Shown piece by piece: positions 33,854-43,594 of a stretch of 64,000 nucleotides of DNA. The notes below the pieces were generated by a model. That model saw only the letters and a program-made list of their open reading frames with translations, was not told where the DNA came from and searched no databases. Source of the stretch: Eubacteriales bacterium (GTDB lineage: Bacteria > Bacillota > Clostridia > Oscillospirales > CAG-382); the NCBI GenBank assembly GCA_028702135.1, contig JAQVPJ010000001.1, forward strand, positions 1-64,000. Reading direction: 5' to 3'. Made by a program: the position numbers and the translations under genes. The stretch's first letter is position 1; every line of letters begins with the position of its first letter.

Positions 33854-35230
33854 TCAGTCTATTTTCGGCAGACTCGCAGCAGCTACCGACTGTCCGACTC
33901 TGCGGGATGCCTCGTCCGGAATGTTGAGCTTAATATGCTTTGAAAGCTCCGGAAACTCGACGTCAAGAACTTCCTGTGCTTTCTTAATCAGGATAACCCC
34001 GCCCTCTCCGGAGGTTACTCTGCCCATAATCAGTACGTGCTTTATTTTATAAAATTCAGCGTAAAATGCGATCGCATATCCAAAATATACGCCGATAGTC
34101 TCATATATTTTTGCGGCTCTCTCGTCGCCCTCCGACATAAGACGTTGAACAACCTTGAGCTTTTCGGCGGGGGAAGCGTCCTCATCAAGCTTAATCCCGG
34201 CGGCGGGGGCGAGCTTGATAACCCCGTCCTGCGAGAAATATTTTACACCGCAGCCGTAATCACCCGACCACTCGTCCACCATAGCATCTTTATTATAATC
34301 GACGGGAACGAACGCAAGCTCGTTGAGCCATCCGGTGATATTTCCCTGATTGTCAACGTATCCGCCCGCCTCGGAGGTTCCCATTGCTACACCGAGGACA
34401 TCCACATCGTTAAGCTCCATAGCCCCTGCAAGCGCGGTAACATCACCATCGTTCGCAACCTCGATGGGAACATTCTCACCTATTTCCTTTGCGATATCGA
34501 TATACATATTTTTTACATGTTTATCAAAATCCTCGTCCGACACCTTAAGGAACAGAGAAGCCACCATAATACGGTTATCTATATAAACTCCGGCGCTTGA
34601 AACACCTATTCCGTCAACCCTCGGCATATAGGACGCAGCGGTCTTCATCGCCTCAAGGATTCCCTGATAATGATAGTTCGGGTCGCTGTTTGTTTTTGGG
34701 AACCATACGACTTCCTCGGAGAACACGGCCTCTCCGTCTATTACCGCACTTACCTTTCTGTCGCTTCCACCCGCATCGAAGCCGATACGGCACCCGTCAA
34801 GATGACGTCCGACGGGTGAGGGAGACTCGTAATTCTCAGGTGCATCTTTAATGTCCCTTAGTTCGACCTCAAATTTATTTTCGTACACCCTCTCCATAAA
34901 ATGCAGGTCAAAATCCCTGAGCGCTTTATCCGAATACGCCTCTTTAATTTTATTGCCGATAAGCGAACTGCCGGCGATTATAATCTTATATCCACCGACC
35001 ACCCACAGCAGGGCTTTAACCATTCTCTCTACAAAGCCGAAATTCTCATCGTCGTGACCTGTTCCGTCGGGATATATTCTTGTTTTATATGTCGTAATGT
35101 ATCCCTTGTTGCGCTGACAACCGATAATAATATCCTGTCCGTTTTCCTTTGTGTTCTCCCGCATCTCGCGGCAAACGAGAGAAAGTGGGGTGAATAAAGG
35201 GTCTAAAACTGCATTTACTTTAAGCTTCAT
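33854..35230 (-). CDS. ROK-family-like sugar kinase with N-terminal extension
   Basis: A 458-aa protein. About 140 residues of unassigned sequence precede a ROK-type ASKHA domain with a phosphate-binding GFDAGGSDRKVS motif, GIGVSSAGVY, the catalytic-Asp region EVANDGDVTALAGA and a C-terminal GRVTSGEGG adenosine motif. The CxCGxxGCxE zinc site typical of many ROK kinases is not seen. It overlaps the end of nagA by 11 bases, with GGAGGT 10 bases ahead of ATG 35230, so it is coupled to nagA and likely acts on an amino sugar such as GlcNAc; this is inference. Confidence 0.8.
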   Translation of the reverse strand: MKLKVNAVLDPLFTPLSLVCREMRENTKENGQDIIIGCQRNKGYITTYKTRIYPDGTGHDDENFGFVERMVKALLWVVGGYKIIIAGSSLIGNKIKEAYSDKALRDFDLHFMERVYENKFEVELRDIKDAPENYESPSPVGRHLDGCRIGFDAGGSDRKVSAVIDGEAVFSEEVVWFPKTNSDPNYHYQGILEAMKTAASYMPRVDGIGVSSAGVYIDNRIMVASLFLKVSDEDFDKHVKNMYIDIAKEIGENVPIEVANDGDVTALAGAMELNDVDVLGVAMGTSEAGGYVDNQGNITGWLNELAFVPVDYNKDAMVDEWSGDYGCGVKYFSQDGVIKLAPAAGIKLDEDASPAEKLKVVQRLMSEGDERAAKIYETIGVYFGYAIAFYAEFYKIKHVLIMGRVTSGEGGVILIKKAQEVLDVEFPELSKHIKLNIPDEASRRVGQSVAAASLPKID

Positions 35231-36359
35231 AGCGTACGCTACCTCCAATTATTGTTTTGATTATATCGAACTTTTCATCTGCGATAATAATGTCAGCATC
35301 CTTGCCGATTTCGATAGAGCCCTTCCTGTCCGCAACGCCGATAGCCGTTGCGGGATTAAGAGAGGCGCATGCCACCGCTTGGGGAACCGTCAAGTCGGAA
35401 TTCACGATTACGTTATATACTCCTTTGTTTAAGGTAAGCACGCTTCCTGCTATAGTGCCATCCTCAAGCCTGCATTCTATTCCTTTAAGTATAATTTTCT
35501 GTCCGCCGAGAGTATATTCGCCGTCCGAAAGTCCTCCGGATCTCAGGCAGTCGGTAATTATTATCAGTTTATCCTTTTTTATCTTGTAGACAAGTGAATA
35601 AAGAGCCGGATGGATATGAAAGGTATCACAGATAAGCTCTGTATAAACATCGTTGCAAAGAGCCGCTCCGACAACGCCGGGTGCACGGTGTCCCAAAGCC
35701 GTCATAGCGTTAAAAAGGTGCGTTGCCTGCTTTACCCCCGCCGTGATTGCCTCGCATGCCTGCTCGAAGGTCGCCTCGGTATGACCCATTGAAACCACGG
35801 TATCGCAGCTTCTGACAATCTTTTTTATTTCGGTAAAATCACTGTCCATTTCGGGAGCAAGAGTAACTATTTTTATAACATCGGAGTTTTCAATAATAGC
35901 GGCAGCATCGGGCTTTTGAATGTATGCCTCGTTTTGTGCACCCTTTTTTTTAGGGTTCACATATGGCCCCTCTGCGTTCATGCCGAGCACGGTTGAGCCT
36001 TTCCAGGTTTTGCTCTCTTCCCTGAGCGAACGGATAATATCGGCGGCTTTATATAAATCCTCACGTGGAATAGTAACCGTAGTAGGCAGCCAACCCGTAA
36101 CGCCTTTTTTTACAAGTCCCTCAGACATGATTTTTATGCCTTCAGGCCTGCAGTCAGAAGTGTCCTCACCGAGATAACCATGAATATGTATATCGATAAG
36201 CCCGGGGGCAACATACGCACCCTTTGCATCAATAACATCAATTCCGGCGGGAACTCTGTCGTTGTCGATTATATCGATAATTTGGTTCTCAAATAACAAC
36301 GCTTTGCCCGCAAGCACCTTGTCTTTAAGGATAATTCTACCGTTTGTAATCGCTTTCAT
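35220..36359 (-). CDS. nagA: N-acetylglucosamine-6-phosphate deacetylase NagA
   Basis: NagA removes the acetyl group from GlcNAc-6-phosphate to give glucosamine-6-phosphate, in amino-sugar catabolism and wall recycling. The 379-aa amidohydrolase has HIHGYLGEDTSD, the metal-binding Glu in GMNAEGPYVNP, the histidines in VSMGHTEATFEQA and ATHLFNAM, and the catalytic Asp in ITDCLRSGG. GAGAGGT precedes the ATG. It lies 40 bases after ktrA and is coupled to the ROK-like kinase. No nagB is present in the window. Confidence 0.95.
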   Translation of the reverse strand: MKAITNGRIILKDKVLAGKALLFENQIIDIIDNDRVPAGIDVIDAKGAYVAPGLIDIHIHGYLGEDTSDCRPEGIKIMSEGLVKKGVTGWLPTTVTIPREDLYKAADIIRSLREESKTWKGSTVLGMNAEGPYVNPKKKGAQNEAYIQKPDAAAIIENSDVIKIVTLAPEMDSDFTEIKKIVRSCDTVVSMGHTEATFEQACEAITAGVKQATHLFNAMTALGHRAPGVVGAALCNDVYTELICDTFHIHPALYSLVYKIKKDKLIIITDCLRSGGLSDGEYTLGGQKIILKGIECRLEDGTIAGSVLTLNKGVYNVIVNSDLTVPQAVACASLNPATAIGVADRKGSIEIGKDADIIIADEKFDIIKTIIGGSVRYEA

Positions 36360-36399
36360 ATGAATGACCTCTCAAGTTTTATTTAATTAAAATGACTAA

Positions 36400-37053
36400 C
36401 TATTTATCAGCTATTTTTTCGATGCTTTCATTATTGCCGACGATAACAACCTTTTCGTCCGCTCTGAACAGCCTTTCGGGAGTGTTGAAAATCTCAAAAT
36501 TTTCATTATCGGCATCGCAGGTCGCAATAATGTTTATTCCGTATTTTTTACGTACATCCAGCTCGCGGATGCTCATTCCAACCCAGCGTTTTGGCACCAT
36601 AATCTCTGCGATAGAGTATTTGTCAGAAAGGTTGAAGTACTCAAGAACATCATTTTTCGAGAGCGTAAGCGCTAACCGCATCCCCATATCTTTTTCGGGG
36701 AAAACGACAATATCCGCGCCTAATTTAGTCAATACCTTCTTGTGCCGCTCGCTTGTCGCACGGGCAACTATTTTATTTGCACCCATTTCCTTTAGAATCA
36801 GCGTCGTAAGAATACTGTCCTGCATATTGTCTTTCAGGCATACGATACAGCAATCATAGTTATTGATTCCCGCCGAGCGTAAAACACCCTCGTTCGTGGC
36901 ATCTCCGCAAATAGCAGAGGTCATCAGGTCACCTATTTCGTCTATTTCTTCCTCGTTCTGATCAATAACCATTACCTGATGCCCGTTCCTGATAAGTGTA
37001 AGGGCAAGGGTTTTTCCGAAATTCCCGAGTCCTATAATACAAAAGCTTTTCAT
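36400..37053 (-). CDS. ktrA: Potassium uptake regulatory subunit KtrA/TrkA (RCK protein)
   Basis: A 217-aa cytosolic RCK protein that gates the KtrB channel in response to nucleotides. The N-terminal Rossmann domain has IIGLGNFGKTLA and the ribose-binding Asp in VMVIDQNEEEID; the C-terminal RCK_C domain covers residues about 135-217. It lies 26 bases downstream of ktrB and completes a KtrAB system. Confidence 0.95.
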   Translation of the reverse strand: MKSFCIIGLGNFGKTLALTLIRNGHQVMVIDQNEEEIDEIGDLMTSAICGDATNEGVLRSAGINNYDCCIVCLKDNMQDSILTTLILKEMGANKIVARATSERHKKVLTKLGADIVVFPEKDMGMRLALTLSKNDVLEYFNLSDKYSIAEIMVPKRWVGMSIRELDVRKKYGINIIATCDADNENFEIFNTPERLFRADEKVVIVGNNESIEKIADK

Positions 37054-37079
37054 TTATCCAACCTCTTTAATTATGTTTA

Positions 37080-38459
37080 TTAACCTATCAAAATATTCGC
37101 TTTGGGATATTTTACCTCGATTTTTTCCTTATTTATACCTAATAAAATGACATAGGTAATGGTTATTATGCCTACCCTTCCGAAAAACATAAGAGCCATA
37201 ATAATTACCTGTCCTAAAACAGAAAGAGTGGGTGTTATTCCGGTTGTCAGCCCAACCGTTCCGAAAGCGGAGAACGCCTCAAAGGAAAGGTCAATGAATT
37301 CGGCATTTTCGGTAAGACTTAATAAAAAGCACGACGAGAGTATTGCTATTCCGGCTGTAAGGAGTAGCACGAACGCACGTGTAACAACGCCGCTTTCTAT
37401 TCTGTGTTTGCGTATATTTATATCCTTATTGCCTTTTATTATCTGAAAAAGAGAAACTAATATTATCCCCGCTGTGACTGTCTTTATGCCTCCCGCGCAG
37501 GAGCCTGACGAGCCGCCTATAAACATAAGTAGCATTGCAAAGACCTTTGATGCCCCACTCAGGCCTCCCAATGGCATTGTAGCATACCCCGCTGTTCTGC
37601 AGGTCACCGACATAAAAGATGCTCTGAGTAGCTTGCCGCCCGGTGAAGCGTCGCCCATTGTTTCGGGGTTATTCCACTCATAGACAAGGAATACAGCGGT
37701 TCCGACAGCGATAAGCAATCCGCTTATGACAAGCACCATTTTTGAGTAGAGCATAAGCCTTTTTCGCTCCTTGATCGATTTTATTATATCGCTCCAGACA
37801 AGGAACCCAAGACCGCCGCATACAATCAATGCTCCGATTACAGCATTAACATAAAAATCGTCTGCAAAATGCTCTATGCTGGTAAAAGATCCGTATGATT
37901 TACCCAATATATCAAATCCCGCGTTGCAGAATGCGCTTACTGAATGAAAAATACCTTTTGAAATTCCGCTCCAAAAACCGAACTCGGGAACAAATTTAAC
38001 AGAGAGCAAAACTGCACCCGTGCCCTCAAAAGCAAAGGTGAAGACGAGCATTTTTTTTATGAACGAAAACATCCTCTCGCCCGAGAAAAGATTCATCGAC
38101 TGGACGAAAACAACTCGTTCCATAGGCGAAACCCTACGTTTTAACAGCATACTGAACATCATCGCCATAGACATGAAGCCGAGTCCGCCTATTTGTATTA
38201 GAAGCAGTATAACAGCACGTCCGAATCCGGACCAGTATATGCCGGTGTCAACAGTGATCAGTCCTGTTACACAGGTCGCACTTGTAGCGGTAAAGAATGC
38301 GGTGTTCGGAGGAGTAAACTCACCCTCTGCAGATGAAACCGGTAGCATGAGCAAAAGGGCACCGGCAGTAATAACCAGAAAAAAGCCCAATATCAGTATC
38401 TGAGCGGGAGTGAGCTTATGTATTTTTTTTTGTTCAGTTTTCTCCGAGCCTCGCTTCAT
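37080..38459 (-). CDS. ktrB: Potassium transporter subunit KtrB/TrkH
   Basis: A 459-aa ion-translocating subunit of the Trk/Ktr/HKT superfamily with four M1-P-M2 repeats, visible as SATCVTGLITVD, FCNAGFD, SVTCRTAGYATMP and FGTVGLTTGITP, the filter-like glycine segments. The track opens at GTG 38504, but the promoter places the transcript start at about 38503; ATG 38459, 11 bases after AAGGGA, is therefore preferred (a GTG at 38468 is possible). Confidence 0.95.
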   Translation of the reverse strand: MKRGSEKTEQKKIHKLTPAQILILGFFLVITAGALLLMLPVSSAEGEFTPPNTAFFTATSATCVTGLITVDTGIYWSGFGRAVILLLIQIGGLGFMSMAMMFSMLLKRRVSPMERVVFVQSMNLFSGERMFSFIKKMLVFTFAFEGTGAVLLSVKFVPEFGFWSGISKGIFHSVSAFCNAGFDILGKSYGSFTSIEHFADDFYVNAVIGALIVCGGLGFLVWSDIIKSIKERKRLMLYSKMVLVISGLLIAVGTAVFLVYEWNNPETMGDASPGGKLLRASFMSVTCRTAGYATMPLGGLSGASKVFAMLLMFIGGSSGSCAGGIKTVTAGIILVSLFQIIKGNKDINIRKHRIESGVVTRAFVLLLTAGIAILSSCFLLSLTENAEFIDLSFEAFSAFGTVGLTTGITPTLSVLGQVIIMALMFFGRVGIITITYVILLGINKEKIEVKYPKANILIG

Positions 38460-38509
38460 CTTTTTCACTATCCCTTTTGGTATAAACAAAAAAACGATTA
38501 CCACTATAT

Positions 38510-38537
38510 ATTATATTATTTTTCCTTACGTTGTCAA
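38510..38537 (-). promoter_or_regulatory. Promoter of ktrB-ktrA (and perhaps nagA-ROK)
   Basis: On the minus strand TTGACA, 16 bases, TATAAT. The -35 box lies inside the last codons of the HAD phosphatase gene. Confidence 0.75.
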
Positions 38538-39176
38538 TAGCTCAAGAAGCGATGAAGTGTCTGAAACAACCGCTTTTGCACCCCATGACTTTAAGAATCC
38601 GGTGTCCCTGTATCCCCAGCCGACGCAGATTATATCAATTCCGGCATTTTTTGCAGTCATTATATCAACATCGCTGTCTCCGACGAAAACAGCGCTGTTT
38701 TTATCTGAATCAAGCAAACTTAACGCTTCAAAAACCAGATTCGGAGAGGGTTTTCGGGTATGCTCCCCGTCCGCACCGAGTGCGATATCAATCTTGTTAA
38801 AAAAATAGGCGCAGAGTTCTCTGACTGCGTCACTTTTTTTATTTGAAACTACGCCTATTTTATATCCGTAAGCGCTGAGTGAATCCAAAAGTTCCGGTAT
38901 GCCTGGATACGGGCGCGTCATGTTCATTAAGTTTTTTCCGTAATATTCCCCGAACGCTTTTACCGCCTCGGAATGCAGCGTATCGTTTATACCGGCGGGG
39001 AGCGAGCGGCGGAGAAGTGTTGGGATTCCGTTCCCTATAAAGGAGCGAACCTCTTCTTTTGTCCTTTTTTCAAAGGAAAACCTTGATAGTACATAATTGA
39101 CCCCGTCGGTTAAGTCGCCGAGAGTGTCAAGCAATGTTCCGTCAAGGTCAAACAGCACGGTATGATATTTGCTCAT
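38526..39176 (-). CDS. HAD-family phosphatase, phosphoglycolate-phosphatase-like
   Basis: A 216-aa HAD subfamily IA enzyme: motif I LFDLDGTLLDTLGD with both catalytic Asp residues, motif II VVSNKKSD, motif III Lys in GEHTRKPSP, and motif IV FVGDSDVDIMTAKNAG. It resembles Gph/PgpP and YfnB-like phosphatases; the substrate cannot be read from sequence. Its ATG overlaps the acpP stop (ATGA). Confidence 0.88.
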   Translation of the reverse strand: MSKYHTVLFDLDGTLLDTLGDLTDGVNYVLSRFSFEKRTKEEVRSFIGNGIPTLLRRSLPAGINDTLHSEAVKAFGEYYGKNLMNMTRPYPGIPELLDSLSAYGYKIGVVSNKKSDAVRELCAYFFNKIDIALGADGEHTRKPSPNLVFEALSLLDSDKNSAVFVGDSDVDIMTAKNAGIDIICVGWGYRDTGFLKSWGAKAVVSDTSSLLELLTT

Positions 39177-39400
39177 CCTGCGACTTTTTCTAAAAATCTC
39201 GCAACATCGCCAACTGTTTTAAGATCGGCAGCATCGTCGTCAGAAACCACTATGCCCAAATTATCCTCTATGGACATAAGCATTTCCACCAGGTCAAGCG
39301 AATCTGCACCGAGATCCTCGATTATATTGGAATCCTTTGAAATAGTGCTGACCTCTATCCTCAGCTGCTTTGAAATAATTTCTTTGATTTTCTCAAGCAT
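39173..39400 (-). CDS. acpP: Acyl carrier protein
   Basis: A 75-aa acidic four-helix carrier protein. The phosphopantetheine-attachment serine is in EDLGADSLDLVEMLM. It carries the growing acyl chain in fatty-acid synthesis and could supply the acyl donor system upstream of PlsY. GGAGGAAC precedes the ATG and a good promoter lies upstream. Being alone, apart from the HAD gene, it may be an additional copy outside the fab cluster. Confidence 0.93.
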   Translation of the reverse strand: MLEKIKEIISKQLRIEVSTISKDSNIIEDLGADSLDLVEMLMSIEDNLGIVVSDDDAADLKTVGDVARFLEKVAG

Positions 39401-39440
39401 TGAATTGTTCCTCCAGAATACAAATTTCCATTTTTAAATT

Positions 39441-39469
39441 ATAATAAAGCATTTTTTCTATTTTTACAA
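39441..39469 (-). promoter_or_regulatory. Promoter of acpP-HAD
   Basis: On the minus strand TTGTAA, 17 bases, TATTAT; start near 39434, about 35 bases ahead of the acpP ATG. Confidence 0.65.
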
Positions 39470-39528
39470 TACCTTTTACCGAATTTCTTTATTTTTTTGT
39501 TTTAAGAAAAGCACAGCTCCAATTCTTA

Positions 39529-39557
39529 TTGACTATACCCGTAATATATGATAAAAT
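39529..39557 (+). promoter_or_regulatory. Promoter of ruvC-ruvA-ruvB
   Basis: TTGACT, 17 bases, TAAAAT, with a start near 39564, about 50 bases ahead of the ruvC ATG. It is back to back with the acpP promoter. Confidence 0.75.
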
Positions 39558-39611
39558 ACAGTGTTATATAATACTTTGAATGAATTACATGAAAAAAGGA
39601 ACTTGTCGTTA

Positions 39612-40100
39612 ATGATAATTTTGGGTGTTGATCCGGGAATCGCCACGATCGGATACGGAGTTATTTCATCCGAAAGCGGAAGATTCAACGCAATCGAATA
39701 CGGTGCGATAATAACAAAACCACATCAGCTTCTCGAAAACCGTCTGATGCAAATATATGACGGTATCTTTGAAATTATCGTACGGCACAGACCTGACTGT
39801 ATGGCAATAGAGGAAATTTTTTTCAATAAAAATGTCAAAACTGCTGTAGATGTCAGCCAGGCACGCGGCGTTATACTTCTTGCCGCAAGAAAGCAGGACG
39901 TGGATATTTACGAATACACCCCGCTTCAGATAAAAAGCTCCGTTGTCGGCTACGGAAGAGCTGAGAAGCAGCAGATTATGTATATGACGAAGCTACTCTT
40001 AAAGTTAGAGAGTGAACCCAAGCCAGATGATACCGCCGATGCGCTTGCCGTCGCTATCTGTCATGCAAATTATGCGATGAATAGCTGTTATAAAATATAG
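39612..40100 (+). CDS. ruvC: Holliday junction endonuclease RuvC
   Basis: RuvC cuts Holliday junctions. The 162-aa protein starts MIILGVDPGIATIGYGV (first catalytic Asp), has AIEEIFFNKNVKTA (Glu) and KPDDTADALAVAICH (two Asp). I chose ATG 39612, 11 bases after AAAGGA; the longer frame from 39561 begins at the predicted transcript start and adds non-conserved residues. Confidence 0.97.
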   Translation: MIILGVDPGIATIGYGVISSESGRFNAIEYGAIITKPHQLLENRLMQIYDGIFEIIVRHRPDCMAIEEIFFNKNVKTAVDVSQARGVILLAARKQDVDIYEYTPLQIKSSVVGYGRAEKQQIMYMTKLLLKLESEPKPDDTADALAVAICHANYAMNSCYKI

Positions 40101-40127
40101 ATATGTCAACATAATAAAGGAGTTTTT

Positions 40128-40718
40128 ATGTATAGTTATATAAAGGGCACCCTTACAGTCCTCACTAACGAATATGCGGTTTTGGATGCAGGTGGAATCG
40201 GTTATAAGCTATTCGTTTCTCTAAACACCTACTCGAAGCTGACAAACCTTTTGCAAAAGGAAGCAACTTTATACACTCACCTGAACGTCAAGGAAGATGC
40301 TCTTAACCTTTATGGTTTTTTTGAAAGCGAGGAATTATCGGTTTTTAAGCATCTGATTTCTGTCTCGGGGATTGGCCCCAAGGCAGCGATGTCAATTTTG
40401 AGCACGCTTACCACTGATAGCTTTGCGCTTGCGCTCGCAAACGGTGACGCGCGTATGATAGCGCAGGCACAGGGAGTAGGGCTTAAAACGGCACAGAAAG
40501 TAATTATAGAGCTAAAGGATAAGCTCGCGAAGGAGTTTCCCTCGTCAGAGTTTCAATCATCCTCCGCCGCTTCGTCCCCTATGTCCGCTGTTGTGGATAC
40601 GCTCTCCGTATACGGTTTTTCGAAATCCCAGATTTCGCAGGCAATGGCAAAGGTTGATTCCAATCAGCCGCTTGAGGAGATTATTCGGCAGACACTGAAG
40701 GTTTTAGGCAGTAAATAA
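40128..40718 (+). CDS. ruvA: Holliday junction branch migration protein RuvA
   Basis: RuvA binds the junction as a tetramer and recruits RuvB. The 196-aa protein has an OB domain (residues 1-62, MYSYIKGTLT), two HhH motifs including VSGIGPKAAMSIL and QGVGLKTAQKVIIELKDK, a Ser-rich linker and a C-terminal RuvB-binding domain. AAGGAG precedes the ATG. It is between ruvC and ruvB. Confidence 0.97.
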   Translation: MYSYIKGTLTVLTNEYAVLDAGGIGYKLFVSLNTYSKLTNLLQKEATLYTHLNVKEDALNLYGFFESEELSVFKHLISVSGIGPKAAMSILSTLTTDSFALALANGDARMIAQAQGVGLKTAQKVIIELKDKLAKEFPSSEFQSSSAASSPMSAVVDTLSVYGFSKSQISQAMAKVDSNQPLEEIIRQTLKVLGSK

Positions 40719-40757
40719 AAACAAACGCTGACGGCGGAAAGGGAGGAAGGTTTCATA

Positions 40758-41834
40758 ATGCCAATTAACACAAAAACCGGGGACAGCGGATTTGAATTTG
40801 ATTTTGAGAGCAGAATCACGGCAAGCGAGTTTATGGAAGCTGATATTGAGACAGAGATATCTCTGCGCCCAAAAACCCTTTCCGAATATATTGGTCAGGA
40901 AAAAATCAAAGAGAATCTAAGTATTTTTATCGAGGCGGCAAAAACCCGCGGAGACTGTTTAGACCATGTTCTTTTGCACGGTCCGCCGGGACTGGGCAAA
41001 ACCACCCTGTCACATATTATAGCCGCTGAGCTCGGTGTAAACCTTAAAATAACCAGCGGTCCCGCGATTGAAAAGGCAGGCGATCTCGCAGCTCTTTTGA
41101 CGACACTCGAACGTAACGATATCCTTTTTATTGACGAGATACATCGGCTGCCAAGACAGGTCGAGGAGGTTCTATATCCTGCAATGGAGGACTTTGCTCT
41201 GGACTTGATGATGGGCAAGGGCCCCTCTGCTCGCTCGATAAGAATTCCGCTCAAACCGTTCACTTTAATCGGAGCGACGACAAGAGCCGGACAGCTCTCC
41301 TCTCCGCTCAGGGACAGGTTCGGTATGATGTTCCGTCTTGAGTTGTATACTCCCGAGCAGCTCGCTACAATTGTCACCCGCAGTGCGGGAATACTTGAAA
41401 CCCCTATAAAAGAAGAGGGAGCTTTTGAGATAGCCCGCCGTTCAAGAGGGACACCGAGAATAGCGAACCGTTTTCTTAAAAGAGTGCGTGATTTCGCAAC
41501 CGTTAAAGGCAACGGCTGCATAGATAAATATATTTCGGATTTTGCCCTTAAAAGCCTTGACATAGACGAGCTCGGACTTGATTCCATAGACCGCAGAATG
41601 CTTGCCGCGATTATAAAATCCTTTGGCGGAGGTCCCGTCGGCTTAGATACGCTCGCTGCAATAATCGGAGAGGAATCGATTACGCTTGAGGATGTGTATG
41701 AGCCTTATCTTTTACAGCTCGGATTTATTAACCGCACATCGAGAGGACGCTGTGCAACCCCCGGAGCGTACCGTCATCTGGGTATAAATATACCGGAAGC
41801 ACCTGAAACGAGTCAGATGAAGCTGGATTTTTAA
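40758..41834 (+). CDS. ruvB: Holliday junction DNA helicase RuvB
   Basis: RuvB is the AAA+ motor that drives branch migration. The 358-aa protein has Walker [11 protein letters not shown], Walker [11 protein letters not shown], sensor 1 LIGATTRAG, arginine finger region LRDRFGM and a winged-helix C-terminus ([13 protein letters not shown]). The first 35 residues are an extra acidic leader before [20 protein letters not shown] precedes the ATG. Confidence 0.98.
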   Translation: MPINTKTGDSGFEFDFESRITASEFMEADIETEISLRPKTLSEYIGQEKIKENLSIFIEAAKTRGDCLDHVLLHGPPGLGKTTLSHIIAAELGVNLKITSGPAIEKAGDLAALLTTLERNDILFIDEIHRLPRQVEEVLYPAMEDFALDLMMGKGPSARSIRIPLKPFTLIGATTRAGQLSSPLRDRFGMMFRLELYTPEQLATIVTRSAGILETPIKEEGAFEIARRSRGTPRIANRFLKRVRDFATVKGNGCIDKYISDFALKSLDIDELGLDSIDRRMLAAIIKSFGGGPVGLDTLAAIIGEESITLEDVYEPYLLQLGFINRTSRGRCATPGAYRHLGINIPEAPETSQMKLDF

Positions 41835-41846
41835 ACAGGAGTAAAA

Positions 41847-42716
41847 ATGTATATCGCAGACAAATGGCAGGATTACAAGCTAATAGATGCGGATGACGGA
41901 GAGCGGCTTGAGAGCTGGGGAGGAAAAATACTAATCCGGCCCGACCCGCAGATAATTTGGAAAAGCGGAAGAAAAAACCCGCTTTGGAACCGAGCCGATG
42001 CCATATACAAGCGCTCAAAAGAGGGCGGTGGAAGCTGGGTTAAAAAGGATATTCCCGAATCTTGGAAAATTTCATATGGCGAGATGACCTTTGAGATTAC
42101 GCCTATGGGATTTAAGCACACCGGGCTTTTCCCCGAACAGGCGGCAAATTGGGATTGGTTCATGCCGTTGATAAAAAATTGCGGCAGGCGTGTAAAGCTT
42201 TTAAACCTTTTCGCCTATACAGGCGGTGCTTCCGTCGCTGCGGCAAAGGCAGGAGCGGAAGTATGCCATGTAGATGCCTCAAAGGGAATGGTCGGCAAAG
42301 CAAAGCAGAATGCTGCTTTATCGGGTATTCCGTCCGACCGCATTCGCTATATCGTTGATGACTGCATCAAATTCGTGGAGCGGGAAATCCGTCGCGGCAA
42401 CCGTTACGATGCTGTGATATTAGACCCTCCCTCCTTCGGGAGAGGTCCGAACGGTGAACGGTGGGTTATTGAAGAAAGTCTTGACAACCTTATTACAACA
42501 ATAACCGGAGTATTATCGGTTCAACCGCTGTTCGTGCTGCTTAACTCCTACACTACGGGACTTTCCGCTTCGACAAACGGATATATCCTGCATAACAATA
42601 TTGTGCGCAGATTCGGAGGATATGTTGAGAGTGATGAGCTCGGTATACCGGTTGAAAGCAGCGGCACAGCACTCCCCTGCGGAGCATCTTCACGCTGGAC
42701 TTCATCTAAAATTTAA
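41847..42716 (+). CDS. Class I SAM-dependent methyltransferase, RlmI/RlmK-like
   Basis: A 289-aa Rossmann-fold methyltransferase. The SAM site reads LNLFAYTGGASVAAAKAGAEVCHVDAS, and the catalytic-motif region is ILDPPSFGRGPNGERW. This resembles the C-terminal domain of RlmI/RlmK 23S rRNA m5C/m7G enzymes, though the Cys nucleophile arrangement was not confirmed and there is no PUA domain. It follows ruvB by 12 bases, suggesting one transcript. Substrate unknown. Confidence 0.85.
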   Translation: MYIADKWQDYKLIDADDGERLESWGGKILIRPDPQIIWKSGRKNPLWNRADAIYKRSKEGGGSWVKKDIPESWKISYGEMTFEITPMGFKHTGLFPEQAANWDWFMPLIKNCGRRVKLLNLFAYTGGASVAAAKAGAEVCHVDASKGMVGKAKQNAALSGIPSDRIRYIVDDCIKFVEREIRRGNRYDAVILDPPSFGRGPNGERWVIEESLDNLITTITGVLSVQPLFVLLNSYTTGLSASTNGYILHNNIVRRFGGYVESDELGIPVESSGTALPCGASSRWTSSKI

Positions 42717-42736
42717 TTAGAAAAACGGTAATTTTA

Positions 42737-43594
42737 ATGACATTTATAAAAACAGAGAATTTATCATTTAAATATAAAGAGGGCGAACCTGAGGTTATTA
42801 AAAACATATCGCTTGAGATAGAAAAGGGCAGCTACACCTCCGTCCTCGGTCACAACGGAAGCGGCAAGAGTACCCTTGCCAAGCTGATATGCGGCATTTT
42901 GCAGCCCACTTCGGGCAGTGTAAGCGTTGGCGGATATATGACGAACAGCGAGCGGGATATTTATAAGATCAGGGAATCCTGCGGTATGGTTTTTCAAAAT
43001 CCCGACAATCAGATAGTTGCAAGTGTTGTCGAGGAGGACGTCGCCTTTGCTCCTGAGAATCTCGGTGTTGAGCCTTCAAAAATAAGAAAAATAGTGGATG
43101 ATTGCTTAAAAACCGTGGGTATGGAGGAATACGCGCTTCATTCAACATATAAACTATCCGGAGGTCAGAAGCAACGTGTTGCAATAGCGGGTGTACTGGC
43201 GATGAGTCCGAGCTGCATAATATTCGATGAAGCCACTGCGATGCTCGACCCTACGGGACGCAAAGATATTACGACTGCCATGAAAAAGCTGAACAAGGAA
43301 AAAGGCATTACGGTAATCACAATAACCCACTATATGAACGAAGCGATTGAAGCCGACAGAGTCATCGTTTTAAATAAGGGAGAGGTCTTTCTTGACGGAA
43401 CCCCGGAGGAGATTTTTTCTCAGGTGGAAAAGCTGAAAAGCGTATCACTTTCGGTGCCGCAGGTTACCGAACTGCTGTATCTTCTTGATTCGGACGGATA
43501 TGATTTTCCGAAAGGTGTTCTGCACACTATGCAGGCAGCTGATGTTATTGAAAAAAAGGCCGCCGGGCTAAAAAAAGGAGTGAGCGGCACATGA
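42737..43594 (+). CDS. ecfA1: Energy-coupling factor transporter ATPase EcfA1
   Basis: A 285-aa ABC ATPase with Walker A GHNGSGKST, Q-loop FQNPDNQ, signature LSGGQKQR and Walker B CIIFDEATAMLDP. With EcfA2 and EcfT it forms the energy module shared by vitamin S-components. It overlaps ecfA2 by four bases. Confidence 0.95.
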   Translation: MTFIKTENLSFKYKEGEPEVIKNISLEIEKGSYTSVLGHNGSGKSTLAKLICGILQPTSGSVSVGGYMTNSERDIYKIRESCGMVFQNPDNQIVASVVEEDVAFAPENLGVEPSKIRKIVDDCLKTVGMEEYALHSTYKLSGGQKQRVAIAGVLAMSPSCIIFDEATAMLDPTGRKDITTAMKKLNKEKGITVITITHYMNEAIEADRVIVLNKGEVFLDGTPEEIFSQVEKLKSVSLSVPQVTELLYLLDSDGYDFPKGVLHTMQAADVIEKKAAGLKKGVSGT

